From Hordeum vulgare subsp. vulgare (taxonomy: Eukaryota > Streptophyta > Magnoliopsida > Poales > Poaceae): a stretch of 64,000 bases of DNA. A program made the position numbers and the translations under genes. The notes below the pieces were generated by a model. It searched no databases. It was not told where the DNA came from and saw only the letters and a program-made list of their open reading frames with translations. The stretch lies in NCBI RefSeq assembly GCF_904849725.1, contig NC_058521.1:348562138-348626137 (forward strand). The letters are read 5' to 3'. This document shows, one piece after another, positions 1 to 9,636 of the stretch (the stretch's first letter is position 1; every line of letters starts with the position of its first letter).

Positions 1-7
1 AAATGTT

Positions 8-462
8 TTGAAAATAGATGATGTTTGGGAGCCTTTTGTTAGAATTAGCATCTCTAACCAAGACTTCGTTGCTTATTGTGATGTTGGATCCATGGTTTCT
101 ACAATGCCAAAAGTTATTTATGATTCTCTAAGCTATCTATACATGGAATTTTTTCATCTTATCATGAACATGTCATTGGTGATATTTCTGAAATCCAGGG
201 AAAGGTAAAAGATGTCCAGGTTACATTCTTTAAAAGGAATGCAACTGTTGATTTCTTCATCATGAAGCCAAACCAAGGAAACATAGTACTTGGAAGGGAC
301 TTCCTCCGAGCCATGAAAGGCTTCATTGAGATAGGTAAAGGACACATACACTTACGTGGGAAAGCGAAAGGTACGTACATGTTCCCTAGGAAAAATAAGG
401 ATGAACTTGTTGAGGATCCGTTTGAAGCTTTTAATGATTCCAATGACTTTGGTGAATTTTGA
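8..462 (+). pseudogene. Degenerate retropepsin-like segment of an Athila-type polyprotein
   Basis: Two overlapping reading frames encode pieces of a retroviral-type aspartic protease. The first (8-208) contains FVAYCDVGSMVS followed by a MPKVIYDSL-like helix, where plant Athila proteases normally have a D-x-G-A/S-S active-site loop; the D and G are visible here. The second (262-462) carries IVLGRDFLR, resembling the conserved 'GRPFL' strand near the end of the protease. A frameshift around 200-250 separates the two blocks, so no single protease can be made. It would have processed Gag-Pol in the retrotransposon particle. No RT domain follows; the frame stops at 460-462 and non-coding LTR-proximal DNA begins. 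Assignment rests on these two motifs and the context. Confidence 0.6.
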
Positions 463-3338
463 TCCTCCTTTTTCCATCATGCCTAGCTCAAAGGCATAAA
501 AGAAAGCGCTTGTTGGGAGGCAACCCAATTTGTTTTTACTTTCAGTTTTAGTGGTCTTGATGCTTGTTACTACTGTAGCAACATCATTGTATCTTTATTC
601 TCAAGCTTTGTGCCAAGTTTTAGCCTCTGATTGCAAGAAAGTTCAAAAGTTGTGACATGCTGTCCAGAAACAAATTATGTCTGCTTGACAGAACAATTCG
701 CCACACATCACCAGATCGTCTTTTCGATCTGAATTGTTTTGACAGAATGCACTATATAATTTTCTTTCTGGCATCTATTCAAAGTTTTTTTATTTGAGTT
801 GCATAAGTACCCTGAAAAAATTATTTGCTACATGTTGTTCTATTTTTCAAAGATTCTGCCACGTTTTGCGTTTGCATCATTTTGCAACTCTTAAAATTTC
901 TTTTCCTTTCCAAAAACCTTTTGGCAATCATAAGAAACAATAGCTTTTCATGAAAATCATTATTTCCAGTAGGTATTGAATTGTTTTATCATGGGTACTA
1001 ACCACTCTAATCAGCTTATGATGAGTTTCGTATGAAGGGAGTTTTCAAGTATGCGATGGGATATGGTGAAAGAAGATCCAGGAGTGTCAAGCGCTCAAGC
1101 TTGGGGATGCCCCCATCCACCCCCAAGAAATATTCAAGGAGACCCAAGCGTCTATGCTTGGGGATTCCCTCGTGCATCCCCTTCTCTATCAACAATGATC
1201 AGTTCATCCATCTCCATGCTATATTTTTATCACTTCATATGTTATGTGCTATACTTGGAGCGTCCCGCTCTTTAGTTTTTAGTTTGTTTTAGTTTTGCTT
1301 TCTGTTCATAACAAGTCGGAACCTATCCTACCTTTTTTGGGAGAGAAACACGCTCCATTCGATTCTAGAACACAACATAGGTTTTCATGCTTATCTTTTA
1401 GTGTATTCTTTATCTTTACTTAGATATTGTCATGCTTAGCTCTTATTTTTCATGCTTTATCTTTTTAAGAGCTATTATTTAGGTTGCTTTTGGAACTCTC
1501 TTGAGTTATCATGCTTATCTTGTTTAGAGAGTTGGCTCGTTGCACTGAGTTGTGTGTCTTGCATGAGTAGGTAATTGAGGTTGCTATTTAAGTATAGTAG
1601 TAACTTGCAATAGATTTGAGGTATTGATTTGAGTAATGTTTGGACTATTGGTGCCAACAGCTTGAGCCTATTAGTGATAGGTGACGTATTTTGGGAAATC
1701 TGTGTGTTTTTCAGAAATTAAAATTAGTTGAGAACTCTAGCTACTAAATTGACCGCTAACCTATGGTGGGGTTGGAATATATAGAGTACCCTGACGTTAC
1801 CATGAGTCGAGGATTGGCAAGGATAACGAAAGCCCCAAACACTCCTCCTCGGGGTACTTGTATCTTTGTGAATTTCCTAACTAGATAGAGAGTTACCGAT
1901 AATAAGTGTATGAGTTCTTCAGACTAATGTGAGTATTCGATTGTTGGCACTTCCACCATCCATATTTTGCTAGCCTCTTCGGTACCGTGCATTGCCCTTT
2001 CTCATCTTGAGAGTTGGTGCAAACTTCGCCGGTGCATCAAAACCCATGACATGATACGCTCTGTCATACAGAAGCCTCATTATACCTTTCCTCAAAACAG
2101 CCACCATACCTACCTATTAAGGCATTTCCATAGCCTTTCCGAGATACATTGCGATGCAACATCCACCATCTCATGACTTGATCTTCATGTCATACATGTT
2201 TTTGCTTGATCGAGGACCCGCATGCTAGTTGGGCCTTTCCCTTATTATTGTTGCATGACGGGCTAGTTTCATTGCATATCCTGCTACACTAGTAGAGGCA
2301 TACATTTGCATACATCATGATAGTTTTCACTTGTCTTTATGATGAGTACTTATTATAAAGTGTGATGATCTTCTTTTTATTCTTGTAAAACATAGAGTGT
2401 TTCCCTTAAGTGAGGAAAAGATCCCAAAGAGTTCAAATGAAAATATCCCAAAGAGGACAAATGAAAAGATCCCAAAGAGGGCAAATGAGAGATAAATAGA
2501 AAGAGCCAAAGAAGCCACCAAAAAATTAAAAAATGAGAAAAAGAAAAAAAAAGATAGAAGGGGGCAACACTACTATTCCTTTTGAAAGATCCACACTCGT
2601 ACTCCACTTCTATATTTGTACTACATAGAGATTATCATTCATGCCTAACTCTGTGGGGAGCCTTACCCTATAGAACTTGGTTTGCATATTCCAATGATGA
2701 GCCTCCTCAAGTGAGCTCTAGGTCTTAATGATCAAACATGGATGCACCCCCACTAGTTCTATTGGAGAGCTTACCTTAGCTCATATGTGCATCCGTCACA
2801 TGGGAATCCCTACTCCTCACATCATATATATCATTTGGCTTTCTCTCGCCTATGGTTGTCCTCATTGATGTGAACCTTTCACACCCTTTTTGTCTTCCTT
2901 CCCCATCATTATTCTATTTGCCATGCTAAGTGCAACATATCTTGCTTACGCTCATCCATTGCATGAGTGCTCAAAGTTGAAAGTGAAAGGATCATTTTGA
3001 CTTGTGCCTGACTAGTGGTTTGGGGATGAGTCAAAATAAGATTCTGAAGGAGACCAAGTGTGAGGTTTAGTAGATTGAGTTCTTAATTAAAAACTATTTT
3101 ATTCTCTAAACGCATTTCCCACTTCTTACACGCAAACACCATTTGGAGACATTTGAGTCATGGACAGCGAGAGCTCTTGCACCTTTATGTTCTTACTTTG
3201 CTAAACTCAATACTAAATATAGACTCTTGCTTGCTATTGTCTTGACTTGAATTTCATATCTTACTTGCTTTACTTTGAAGTTCTTATATGTGTGTTACCA
3301 TGTCACCACATAAATTATTGTGTTATCATTTACCTACT
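463..3338 (+). other. Non-coding 3' interior of E1
   Basis: No supported gene lies here. The stretch holds the family landmark ttgttgggaggcaaccc (about 510-530), 'gcttggggatgcccc' near 1100 with a second 'gcttggggattccc' near 1155, and purine-rich runs at 2400-2560. Short reading frames are unconserved chance frames. Non-autonomous Triticeae Athila-type elements are known to carry long untranslated interiors of this kind. Confidence 0.6.
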
Positions 3339-3370
3339 CGAGGAGGAGCAGGAATTTAGCTTGGGGATGT
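3339..3370 (+). promoter_or_regulatory. Polypurine tract of E1
   Basis: A purine-rich stretch (gaggaggagcagg, then cttggggatgt) directly abuts the TGATACGTCC start of the LTR. This is the position of the primer for plus-strand DNA synthesis in LTR retrotransposons. Confidence 0.7.
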
Positions 3371-5016
3371 TGATACGTCCCTAACGTATATAGAATTTCT
3401 ACTTGTTCCATGATCTTTTAGGTGACATTGTTATATGTTTTGCTACACTTTTATATATTTTTACACATATTTGGACTATCCTACTAACTCAGTGCACCCA
3501 GTGCCAGTTCTTGTCTGCTGATGTCTTTTTTGCACGGGCTTTTACCCAATTTTCCGAAGCCCCAAAAATCACGAGAAAAAAAAATTAGCATACCGGAAGC
3601 CTCCAGATCACCGAAGATGGGCCACGGGGGGGCCAGGGCTTGCCCAGGCGACCTCTCGGCCTGGCCTGGCCCCTAGCCGCGCCCATAGGCCGCCTGGGTG
3701 GGTCCCACCTCTTCTGATGCCCTCCTTTGGCCTATATTTACTCCTCCGCTAGGAAACCATTCCATCAAATCCAGAATCACAAATTTCTCCATCGTTCCGC
3801 CGCCGCAGCGCTTCCGATATTGGGAGCATCACGAGACCTCTTCCCGGCACCCTGCTGGAGGGAAGATTGACCACCGAGAGCTTCTCCACCGCCATGGACG
3901 CTTCCCGGACGTGTCGTGAGTAGTCCTCCTTGGACCATGAGTCCATGACCAGTAGCTATGTGATGTCTTCTCTCCAATCTTGTGCTTCCATGATTACCCC
4001 TTGTGAGCTACCCTACACGATCAAGGCATCTATGTAATTTTTCTGCCATTGCTATGCTCGGTTTGTTGGGATCCAATGGATTATGAGATTATGTTCAGAT
4101 TGTTATGAGTTATATTTGATTATCCTTTTATATTATGTTCCTTAGTGATTCATGCATGTTCTCCGTTGCTCTTTATTGGTTTGGCCGAGTAGTATATTGT
4201 AACTCCAAGAGGGAGTGTTATGCATGATTGTGGGTTCATGCCCCCTGATGTCTAGCTTGAGTGACAGAATCATGAGACTAGGGGATGTCTTGTTGCCACC
4301 AAGGAGAAAACACCGGTGCTTGTGACCACGGTTGCATGGATTGTTTACCTTATGCATAGTTCGTTAATGCAGTTGTCCGTTGCTTTGAGTTTACACTTTG
4401 GGTGGGGCTCGCAACTTAATACCAGCGAGCTGTTCTGGATAGATATCTCAAGGTGGATGATTAGTAAGTAGATGCTGATGAATAAATGGTCTACTTGTCT
4501 TGGCGTACTTCCCATTACTATTGAGCCTCTAACTTTCAAGTAGCATAATTAGCATTTTAGTGCATTCATAATTCTGTCAATTGCCCAACTTTGATTTGTT
4601 GACCCAAGCATAGGTGTTTATTGTCTTTTGGGAGAGATACATCACTAGTGAACATCATGTGAGTCCGATCCGTATAACCACCATTGCTTACGCCTCCATC
4701 ATTTACTACTTTCATTTAATTTTCCTTTGCAATCATTATCACTTTTCCCGCTTGTGTTTTGATCCTATGCAAACTACAAGTCTAGAGAGACAACCTCTCT
4801 ATACTCATTGGGAGCAAAGTTATTTGTGTGTGTGCAGGTCCACGTCTTCTGCTAGCGCTAGGGTAGGAGACACGTACTTGTTGATCCTAGGAGTCCTCCT
4901 GGTTCGATAAACCTTACAGTCTCCGTGTAAGGGAAAACTTGCTGCTGACTACATCTCTACCGTCCACTTGGGGTAATCAAGGAGGAGCGAGAAGTATCTA
5001 CATCATCTCGTCATCA
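3371..5016 (+). repeat. 3' LTR of E1
   Basis: The LTR begins TGATACGTCC after the polypurine tract and ends in CTCGTCATCA, giving TG...CA termini and a length of about 1.65 kb. Inside are GC-rich 'cttcccggcaccctgctgg' and 'ggttcgataaacc', which I associate with Sabrina/WHAM-like LTRs. The right boundary is inferred from the terminal CA and from the change to coding-like sequence of element E0. The matching 5' LTR is outside the window, so no insertion age can be estimated. Confidence 0.7.
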
Positions 5017-5025
5017 GGGTGCTTC

Positions 5026-5575
5026 TCATCCGGGACGTTCACGGTCCCAAGAAGGAGGGAAGCGAAAAGGTGAGGCTTGTAGGGTGGAACAAAACATCTT
5101 CAAGTGCCAAGGGATGGTTGAGCATGGTATGAGTGATCACCACCCTATGATCACATATTTCACCTAGGAAAACAAGATGGACACGAAGAACGTGGGAGAG
5201 ATTCCCTCTAAGCTTCAAGATCAAATCTATGAACGACAAGGCCAAAACTGTGAGTATGAATCTATGTTTCACAGGATGAGCTTCACTACTGGTTTCAGTA
5301 CTCCCGAGAAAAAAAATTATTTCTATGATGGGGACTCTACGCCCTAGAGTATCGAGGACACCCTTGCTACATCACCACCATCACTTAAGGAGAACGCTTG
5401 AGTACATGGGTATGGGCACCACCCTTGGCTTGCCCCAATCTTGGGGGAGGTGCCCCAGTATTGTATCACCATCACTTCCATCATTACTATCTATCTTAGT
5501 TCGATCCTTAGTTGTTTCGTGCTTTAGAGAAATAAATTTCAGATTTGCTTTGCTTTGAGTTCCATCTATCCTTGT
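5026..5575 (+). pseudogene. Degenerate coding remnant in the E0 interior
   Basis: One frame reads through several family-like peptides, including QNIFKCQGMVEHG, DHHPMITYFT and KLQDQIYERQGQNCEYE, broken by stops near 5165 and 5345. Similar peptides occur, from memory, in the coding region preceding the long 3' interior of Triticeae Athila-type elements. I cannot assign a biochemical function to it. From about 5390 the text becomes the histidine- and proline-rich region often seen just before the untranslated 3' end. The start of the protein was presumably removed by, or lies left of, the E1 insertion. Confidence 0.4.
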
Positions 5576-6900
5576 AATCGAGTATGCGAGATATATAATA
5601 AAGATTATTCGAGTTTTTTTGGTGTACCTGTGGGACTCATCATCATAATAATGGCAATAAAAAGAAAAGATAAAGATCATATGCTGATCTCATGAGAAGT
5701 AATGACGTCACACAAAATTGGTATAAGTGACAAAAGTTATTGTTGCAATCTAAGAAAGATTATGATAGAGGAAGGAGACTCATATATAAATACACTATCT
5801 TGGACATCCTTTATGATTGTGATACTTCATCAAATATTATATAATGATCAAGTGTTGATGTTGGACATGGAAAAAACATAATGGTCATGGTAGTTTATAT
5901 TCATATAGAAGTTATATGGTCTTGGATCCTTCAAAATGTGATTCTTTCTTTAGATCCTTTGCTATCCCAAACATTCCACACTAAGTAGAGATACTACTTG
6001 TGCATCCATAACCCTGAAACCTAGTTTCTTGCCATGAGAGTCCACAATACCTACCTATGGATTGAGTAAGATCCTTCGAGTAAGTTTCGAGCGGTGCATC
6101 AAGCAATAAAAAATGCTCCTAAATATGTATGATATTTTATTGCAAGGGAAAGTAAGCCTTTTACAATCTTGTGATGGAAAAGAAATAAAAGCGACTGAGT
6201 GCATAATAAAGTTTCCTATCGTTAGGGGCAATATAAAGTGACGTTCCTTTTCATTAAGAATTCACAGATCCAACAACTTAAAAGTGCACGACAACCTTTT
6301 CTTCCCTCTATGAAGGGCCTATCTTTTACTTTCTGGAGTTTAACTCTGTGCTTGAGTCAATAAAGTTTATCCCTCTTCCAACCTATTAATCCTATATTAG
6401 CAAGCACCATGTGTTGAGGAAAGATTCAGATTTATATATTCAAGTGCGTGTAGATAATCATGAATCATTATTGTTAACATTATCCTAGAGGTAAATAACT
6501 TGGGTGGCAAACCAATAAGCCCTATGTTCCTTTGTGTCCTGTGGAAACATGAGCTCAAAAAATATGCCTTGTGCTTCAGCAATCATTGAAGATTAAATGA
6601 TAGTTGAGTATGCGAACTTGCCAAAAAAAGCTCTTACATATACTCTCCCTTGAATAATGGCGAATAATGATTGCCCCAATAAGTGAGAATATGATTTGTT
6701 GATTATCAGTAAAGTTTATGCTTCATTCTACAATAGTTGTGAATGGGTTGTTACTTGTTTATGACAAATTATATGATGAAATACTTGCTTCTATGGCAAT
6801 ATTCATGATTCTATCATGCTCGTATTTTGTTTTATCGACACCTCTCTCTCAAATCATGTGGTCACTATTTTAGAGCTCGTCTTCCGCTTGAGAACAAGCG
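5576..6900 (+). other. Non-coding 3' interior of E0
   Basis: AT-rich sequence with no supported gene. It leads up to the polypurine tract at about 6905 and belongs to the untranslated 3' interior of E0. Confidence 0.55.
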
Positions 6901-6904
6901 AGGT

Positions 6905-6920
6905 CTAAGCTTGGGGGAGT
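6905..6920 (+). promoter_or_regulatory. Polypurine tract of E0
   Basis: The sequence aagcttgggggagt immediately precedes the LTR start TGATAGGATC, the expected position for the plus-strand primer. Confidence 0.7.
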
Positions 6921-7176
6921 TGATAGGATCATTTTACATCATCAATTACTATTGATATTTGTGTTGATCTTGCCCATTATCCCTTATTAGCATGCCCTTT
7001 CTCTCTGAATATGCAAGGTACATCACTAAGAGGGAAATATCTGGAAACTGGAATTCTCGACCTGTAAACCAAGAAAAAGGCACAAAAATCAACTTGCTCC
7101 AAATGACCTAAAACTTCACGGAGAATGTTTCTGGAATATTTATGAATTTCTAGGCTAAAAATATACCGAAGAGGGG

Positions 7177-7440
7177 TGTCTAAGCCTGGCTTATTAGGGA
7201 TGATAAAATACTCATATCAATTAGGAATTCCTTTTTTTCTGGTAGCCCATTCAAACACAACTCCTAGGTTAAGCGTGTTTGGCTTGGAGTAGTTCTAGGA
7301 TGGGTGACCGACCGGGAAGTTGATCCCGGGTGCGCATGAGTGAGCACAAAGTGTGCAAAAAATACTAATAATGATATGTGGGGCCAGTGTAGATCCCGCT
7401 AGGAGTAACAACCACCGACGGGTGTGTCCTGGGCATTACA
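7177..7440 (+). repeat. Cassandra 5' LTR
   Basis: It starts TGTCTAAGCC and ends GGGCATTACA, giving TG...CA termini. It includes the shared segment 'ttagggatgat', the 5S-derived core (7259-7335) and the end adjacent to the primer binding site. Confidence 0.8.
7259..7335 (+). other. 5S rRNA-derived segment within the Cassandra LTR
   Basis: The text 'ggttaagcgtgtttggc' followed by 'gtagttctaggatgggtgac' and 'cgggaag' aligns by eye to the 3' half of plant 5S rRNA, including the A-box-like (gttaagcgtg) and C-box-like (ggatgggtgac) parts of the internal RNA polymerase III promoter. The first part of 5S rRNA is absent, so this is not a functional rRNA gene. In Cassandra elements this segment is thought to allow Pol III transcription; activity of this copy is unknown. 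Confidence 0.8.
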
Positions 7441-7443
7441 AGT

Positions 7444-7455
7444 TGGTATCAGAGC
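7444..7455 (+). promoter_or_regulatory. Primer binding site of Cassandra (initiator tRNA-Met)
   Basis: TGGTATCAGAGC lies three bases after the 5' LTR end. It is the standard complement to the 3' end of initiator tRNA-Met used by many plant LTR elements. Confidence 0.85.
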
Positions 7456-7464
7456 CGCCCCTCA

Positions 7465-7863
7465 CGGTTACACGGATGTTGGCGGACAGGTGTACGGTCA
7501 TGTTGTTCATGACATTTTTCACCCGTCGTGGCACACGACATGGCACATGCATTGGACTGGATGCACAGACGTTTGTGCCAAGAGGCTCGCGGTTACACGG
7601 ATGTTTGCGGATACTTGTGCGGTCATGTTGTTCATGAAGTTTGTGACGTGTCGTGGCACACGGCATGACACAGGTACTAGACTGGATGCACAGACGTTTG
7701 TGCCAAGAGGGAACGCTCCAAGAGGCTCGCGGTTACATGGATGTTTGCAGACACGTGTGCGGTCCTGTTGTTCATGACGTTTGTGACCCGTCGTGGCACA
7801 TGTCATGGCACACGTACTGGACTGGATGCACAGATGTTTGTGCCAAGTGGGAACGCTTCTATG
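7465..7863 (+). repeat. Three tandem copies inside the Cassandra interior
   Basis: Units start with cggttacacggatgtt at 7465, 7590 and 7730 and end near 'gtttgtgccaag'. They are about 125, 140 and 134 bp. The second carries an additional 'gaacgctccaagagg'-like end shared partly with the third. The repeats create long open frames on both strands, which I read as by-products of repetition, not genes. Confidence 0.8.
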
Positions 7864-7901
7864 GCCCGACGAGGACGTCGGTTCCTCTGAGTGATGGTGT
7901 A

Positions 7902-7973
7902 TGTGATAGTCTGTCTTATTAGGGATGATAGACTACTCATATCAATAAGGAATTCCTTCTTTTCCGGTAGCCC
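7902..7973 (+). repeat. Truncated Cassandra 3' LTR
   Basis: The first about 72 bp of the LTR are present (tgtgatagtctgtcttatta through 'ccggtagccc'), after which E0 LTR sequence resumes. The 5S-derived core and LTR end are missing, indicating a deletion across the right border. Confidence 0.75.
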
Positions 7974-8001
7974 TTGTGGGGGCCCAACTGGCACTCTGGC
8001 G

Positions 8002-8958
8002 ATCATGTTCTCCTATACAGTGTGTTCTACTCTAGAAAAAAAATCATAAGTTATCTTTCGGGAGGAACCGCCACCATCTCGAGGCAGAAAACTAGGCAGA
8101 TACCCTTTTGCTCTCCAGCAGAGAGATTCTATTAGGGGAATTCCCCTCCGGGAGGGGGAAATCGAAGCCATCCTCATCACCAACGCTTCCTCCATCGTGG
8201 GAGGACAAATCTTGATCAACATCTTCACCGACACCATCTAATCTCCAACCCTAGTTCATCATGTGTATATAATCCTTGACTCAAACCTCAGATTGGTACA
8301 TGTCGGTTAGTAGTTGTGTTGATTACATCTTGTAGTTGATGCTTGCTGGATTACTTGGTGGAAGATGTTATGTTCAGATCCTTAATTATTATTATTATTA
8401 CACCTCTGATGTTGAACATATTGATGATATGTGAGTAGTAATTATTGTTTCTAAAGACAAGGGAGAAGTCTTGTTATAAGTAATCATGTTTTCCTATACG
8501 ATGTGTTTTACCCTAGAAAAAATCATAAGTTATATTTCAGGAGGAAGCGCTGCCGTCTCGAGGTAGAAACTTGGGCAGATACCCTTTTGCTCTCCAGTAG
8601 AGAGACTCTGTTAGGGGAATTCCCCTAGAGGAGGGGGAAATCAAAGCCATCATCATCACCAACGCTTCCTCTTTCGTGGGAGGACCAATCTTGATCAACA
8701 TCTTCACCAACACCATCCTATATCCAACCCTAGTTCATCATATGTATTCAATCTTTGTCTCAAACCTCAGATTGGTACTTGTGGGTTAGTAGTTGTGTTG
8801 ATTACATCTTGTAGTTGATGCTTGTTGGATTACTTGGTGGAATATATTATGTTCAGATCCTTAATTATTATTATTACACCTCTGATGTTGAACATGTTGA
8901 TGATATGTGAGTAGTAATTATTGTTCGTGAAGACATGGGAGAAGTCTTGTTATAAGTA
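8002..8958 (+). repeat. Tandem duplication of about 480 bp within the E0 LTR
   Basis: The block beginning 'atcatgttctcctatac' at 8002 is repeated from 8483 ('atcatgttttcctatac') and ends before a third 'atcatgt' at 8959. Both copies include 'cagatacccttttgctctcc' and the TTA microsatellite, which differs in length between copies. The E2 version of this LTR (25930-26420) has only one copy. Confidence 0.85.
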
Positions 8959-9636
8959 ATCATGTAAAGTTGGTATTTGTTCGATATTATGATGATGTGG
9001 ATGTTGTTACTTCTCTTAGTGTTGTGATGTGAACGTCGACTACATGACACTTCACCATGTTATGGTCCTAAGGGAAGTCATTCTGGACTAACAAATAGAT
9101 GATGTGTTGAGAGAGTGACAGACAACTAAACCCTAGTTTATGCTTTGCTTGATGATGGGCTGGTTTGGATCCACATGTTTCATGCTATGGTTAGATTATT
9201 CTCAATTCTTCTTTCGTAGTTGCAGATGCTTGCGAGATGATAAGTAGGTTGTTAGTTCAAGTAAGAACATCACCTTAGCACCGGTCCACCCACATATCAA
9301 ATAATCAAAGTAGAAAACGTGAATCAACTTATTATGATGAACATGACTAGTTAGAAATTCCCATGTGTCCCTAGGAGCGCTTGCTTTATATACGAGAACT
9401 TTTAGGCATGTCCTTTGCTATAAAATGGATTGGTCTACCTTTCTGCACCTTTTCTACCATTGTTAGTTGTCACTTGTTACGAATTACCTTACTATAAAAC
9501 TATCTATCACTCTTACTTATAGCACTTGTAGAGAATTCCTTGCTGCAAACTGCTTATCATTTCCTTCTGCTCCTCGTTGGGATCGACACTCTTATTTAAA
9601 GGACTACGATTGATCCCCTATACTTGTGGGTCATCA

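Larger units (their letters stand above)
1..5016 (+). mobile_element. Athila-type Ty3/gypsy LTR retrotransposon, 3' part (E1)
   Basis: This is the right-hand part of an LTR retrotransposon whose 5' half lies outside the window. The order is a degenerate protease segment, a long non-coding 3' region, a polypurine tract, and a 3' LTR starting TGATACGTCC and ending in CATCA. The motif ttgttgggaggcaaccc near 510 and 'gcttggggatgcccc' near 1100 are, from family knowledge, shared by Triticeae Sabrina/WHAM/Fatima-like elements. No RT or integrase lies between the protease and the LTR, so the copy is of the non-autonomous kind or is rearranged. The sequence right of 5016 reads as the interior of a second Athila-type element, so E1 probably inserted there. 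The exact family name is uncertain. Confidence 0.75.
7177..7973 (+). mobile_element. Cassandra: Cassandra-type TRIM retrotransposon
   Basis: A small non-coding LTR element: a 264-bp 5' LTR, a primer binding site TGGTATCAGAGC just after the LTR, an interior built of three tandem repeats, and a truncated 3' LTR. The 5' LTR holds a 5S rRNA-derived segment, the diagnostic feature of Cassandra elements (established knowledge). The 3' LTR start (tgtgatagtctgtcttatta) clearly matches the 5' LTR start (tgtctaagcctggcttatta). TRIM elements encode no protein and depend on enzymes of other retrotransposons. No target duplication can be checked because the right end is deleted. Confidence 0.85.
5017..9636 (+). 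mobile_element. Athila-type LTR retrotransposon, 3' part (E0)
   Basis: This comprises the 3' interior and 3' LTR of an element interrupted on its left by E1. The LTR opens TGATAGGATC after a purine tract and closes with GGGTCATCA. The same LTR family recurs at 25693-27058/33693-33716 (E2) in the same orientation, which supports the boundaries. The LTR is enlarged by a Cassandra TRIM and a tandem duplication. Coding capacity is lost. Confidence 0.7.
6921..9636 (+). repeat. 3' LTR of E0, enlarged by an insertion and a duplication
   Basis: The LTR runs from TGATAGGATC to GGGTCATCA. Compared with the E2 copy of the same LTR it carries two additions: a Cassandra TRIM at 7177-7973 and a tandem duplication at 8002-8958. 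Host LTR sequence around 7974 resumes with 'ggcccaactggcactctgg', while the GC-rich stretch present at the equivalent place in E2 (25860-25920) is mostly missing. Some host DNA was therefore lost together with the end of the Cassandra element. Confidence 0.7.

Noticed and set aside
7259..7335. A functional 5S rRNA gene
   Set aside because: Only the 3' half of 5S rRNA is present and it sits within a TRIM LTR next to a primer binding site.
7424..7806. Long overlapping open frames on both strands (117 and 95 codons)
   Set aside because: They lie in the triplicated Cassandra interior; tandem repeats whose length leaves frames open create them. There is no domain, and Cassandra encodes no protein.
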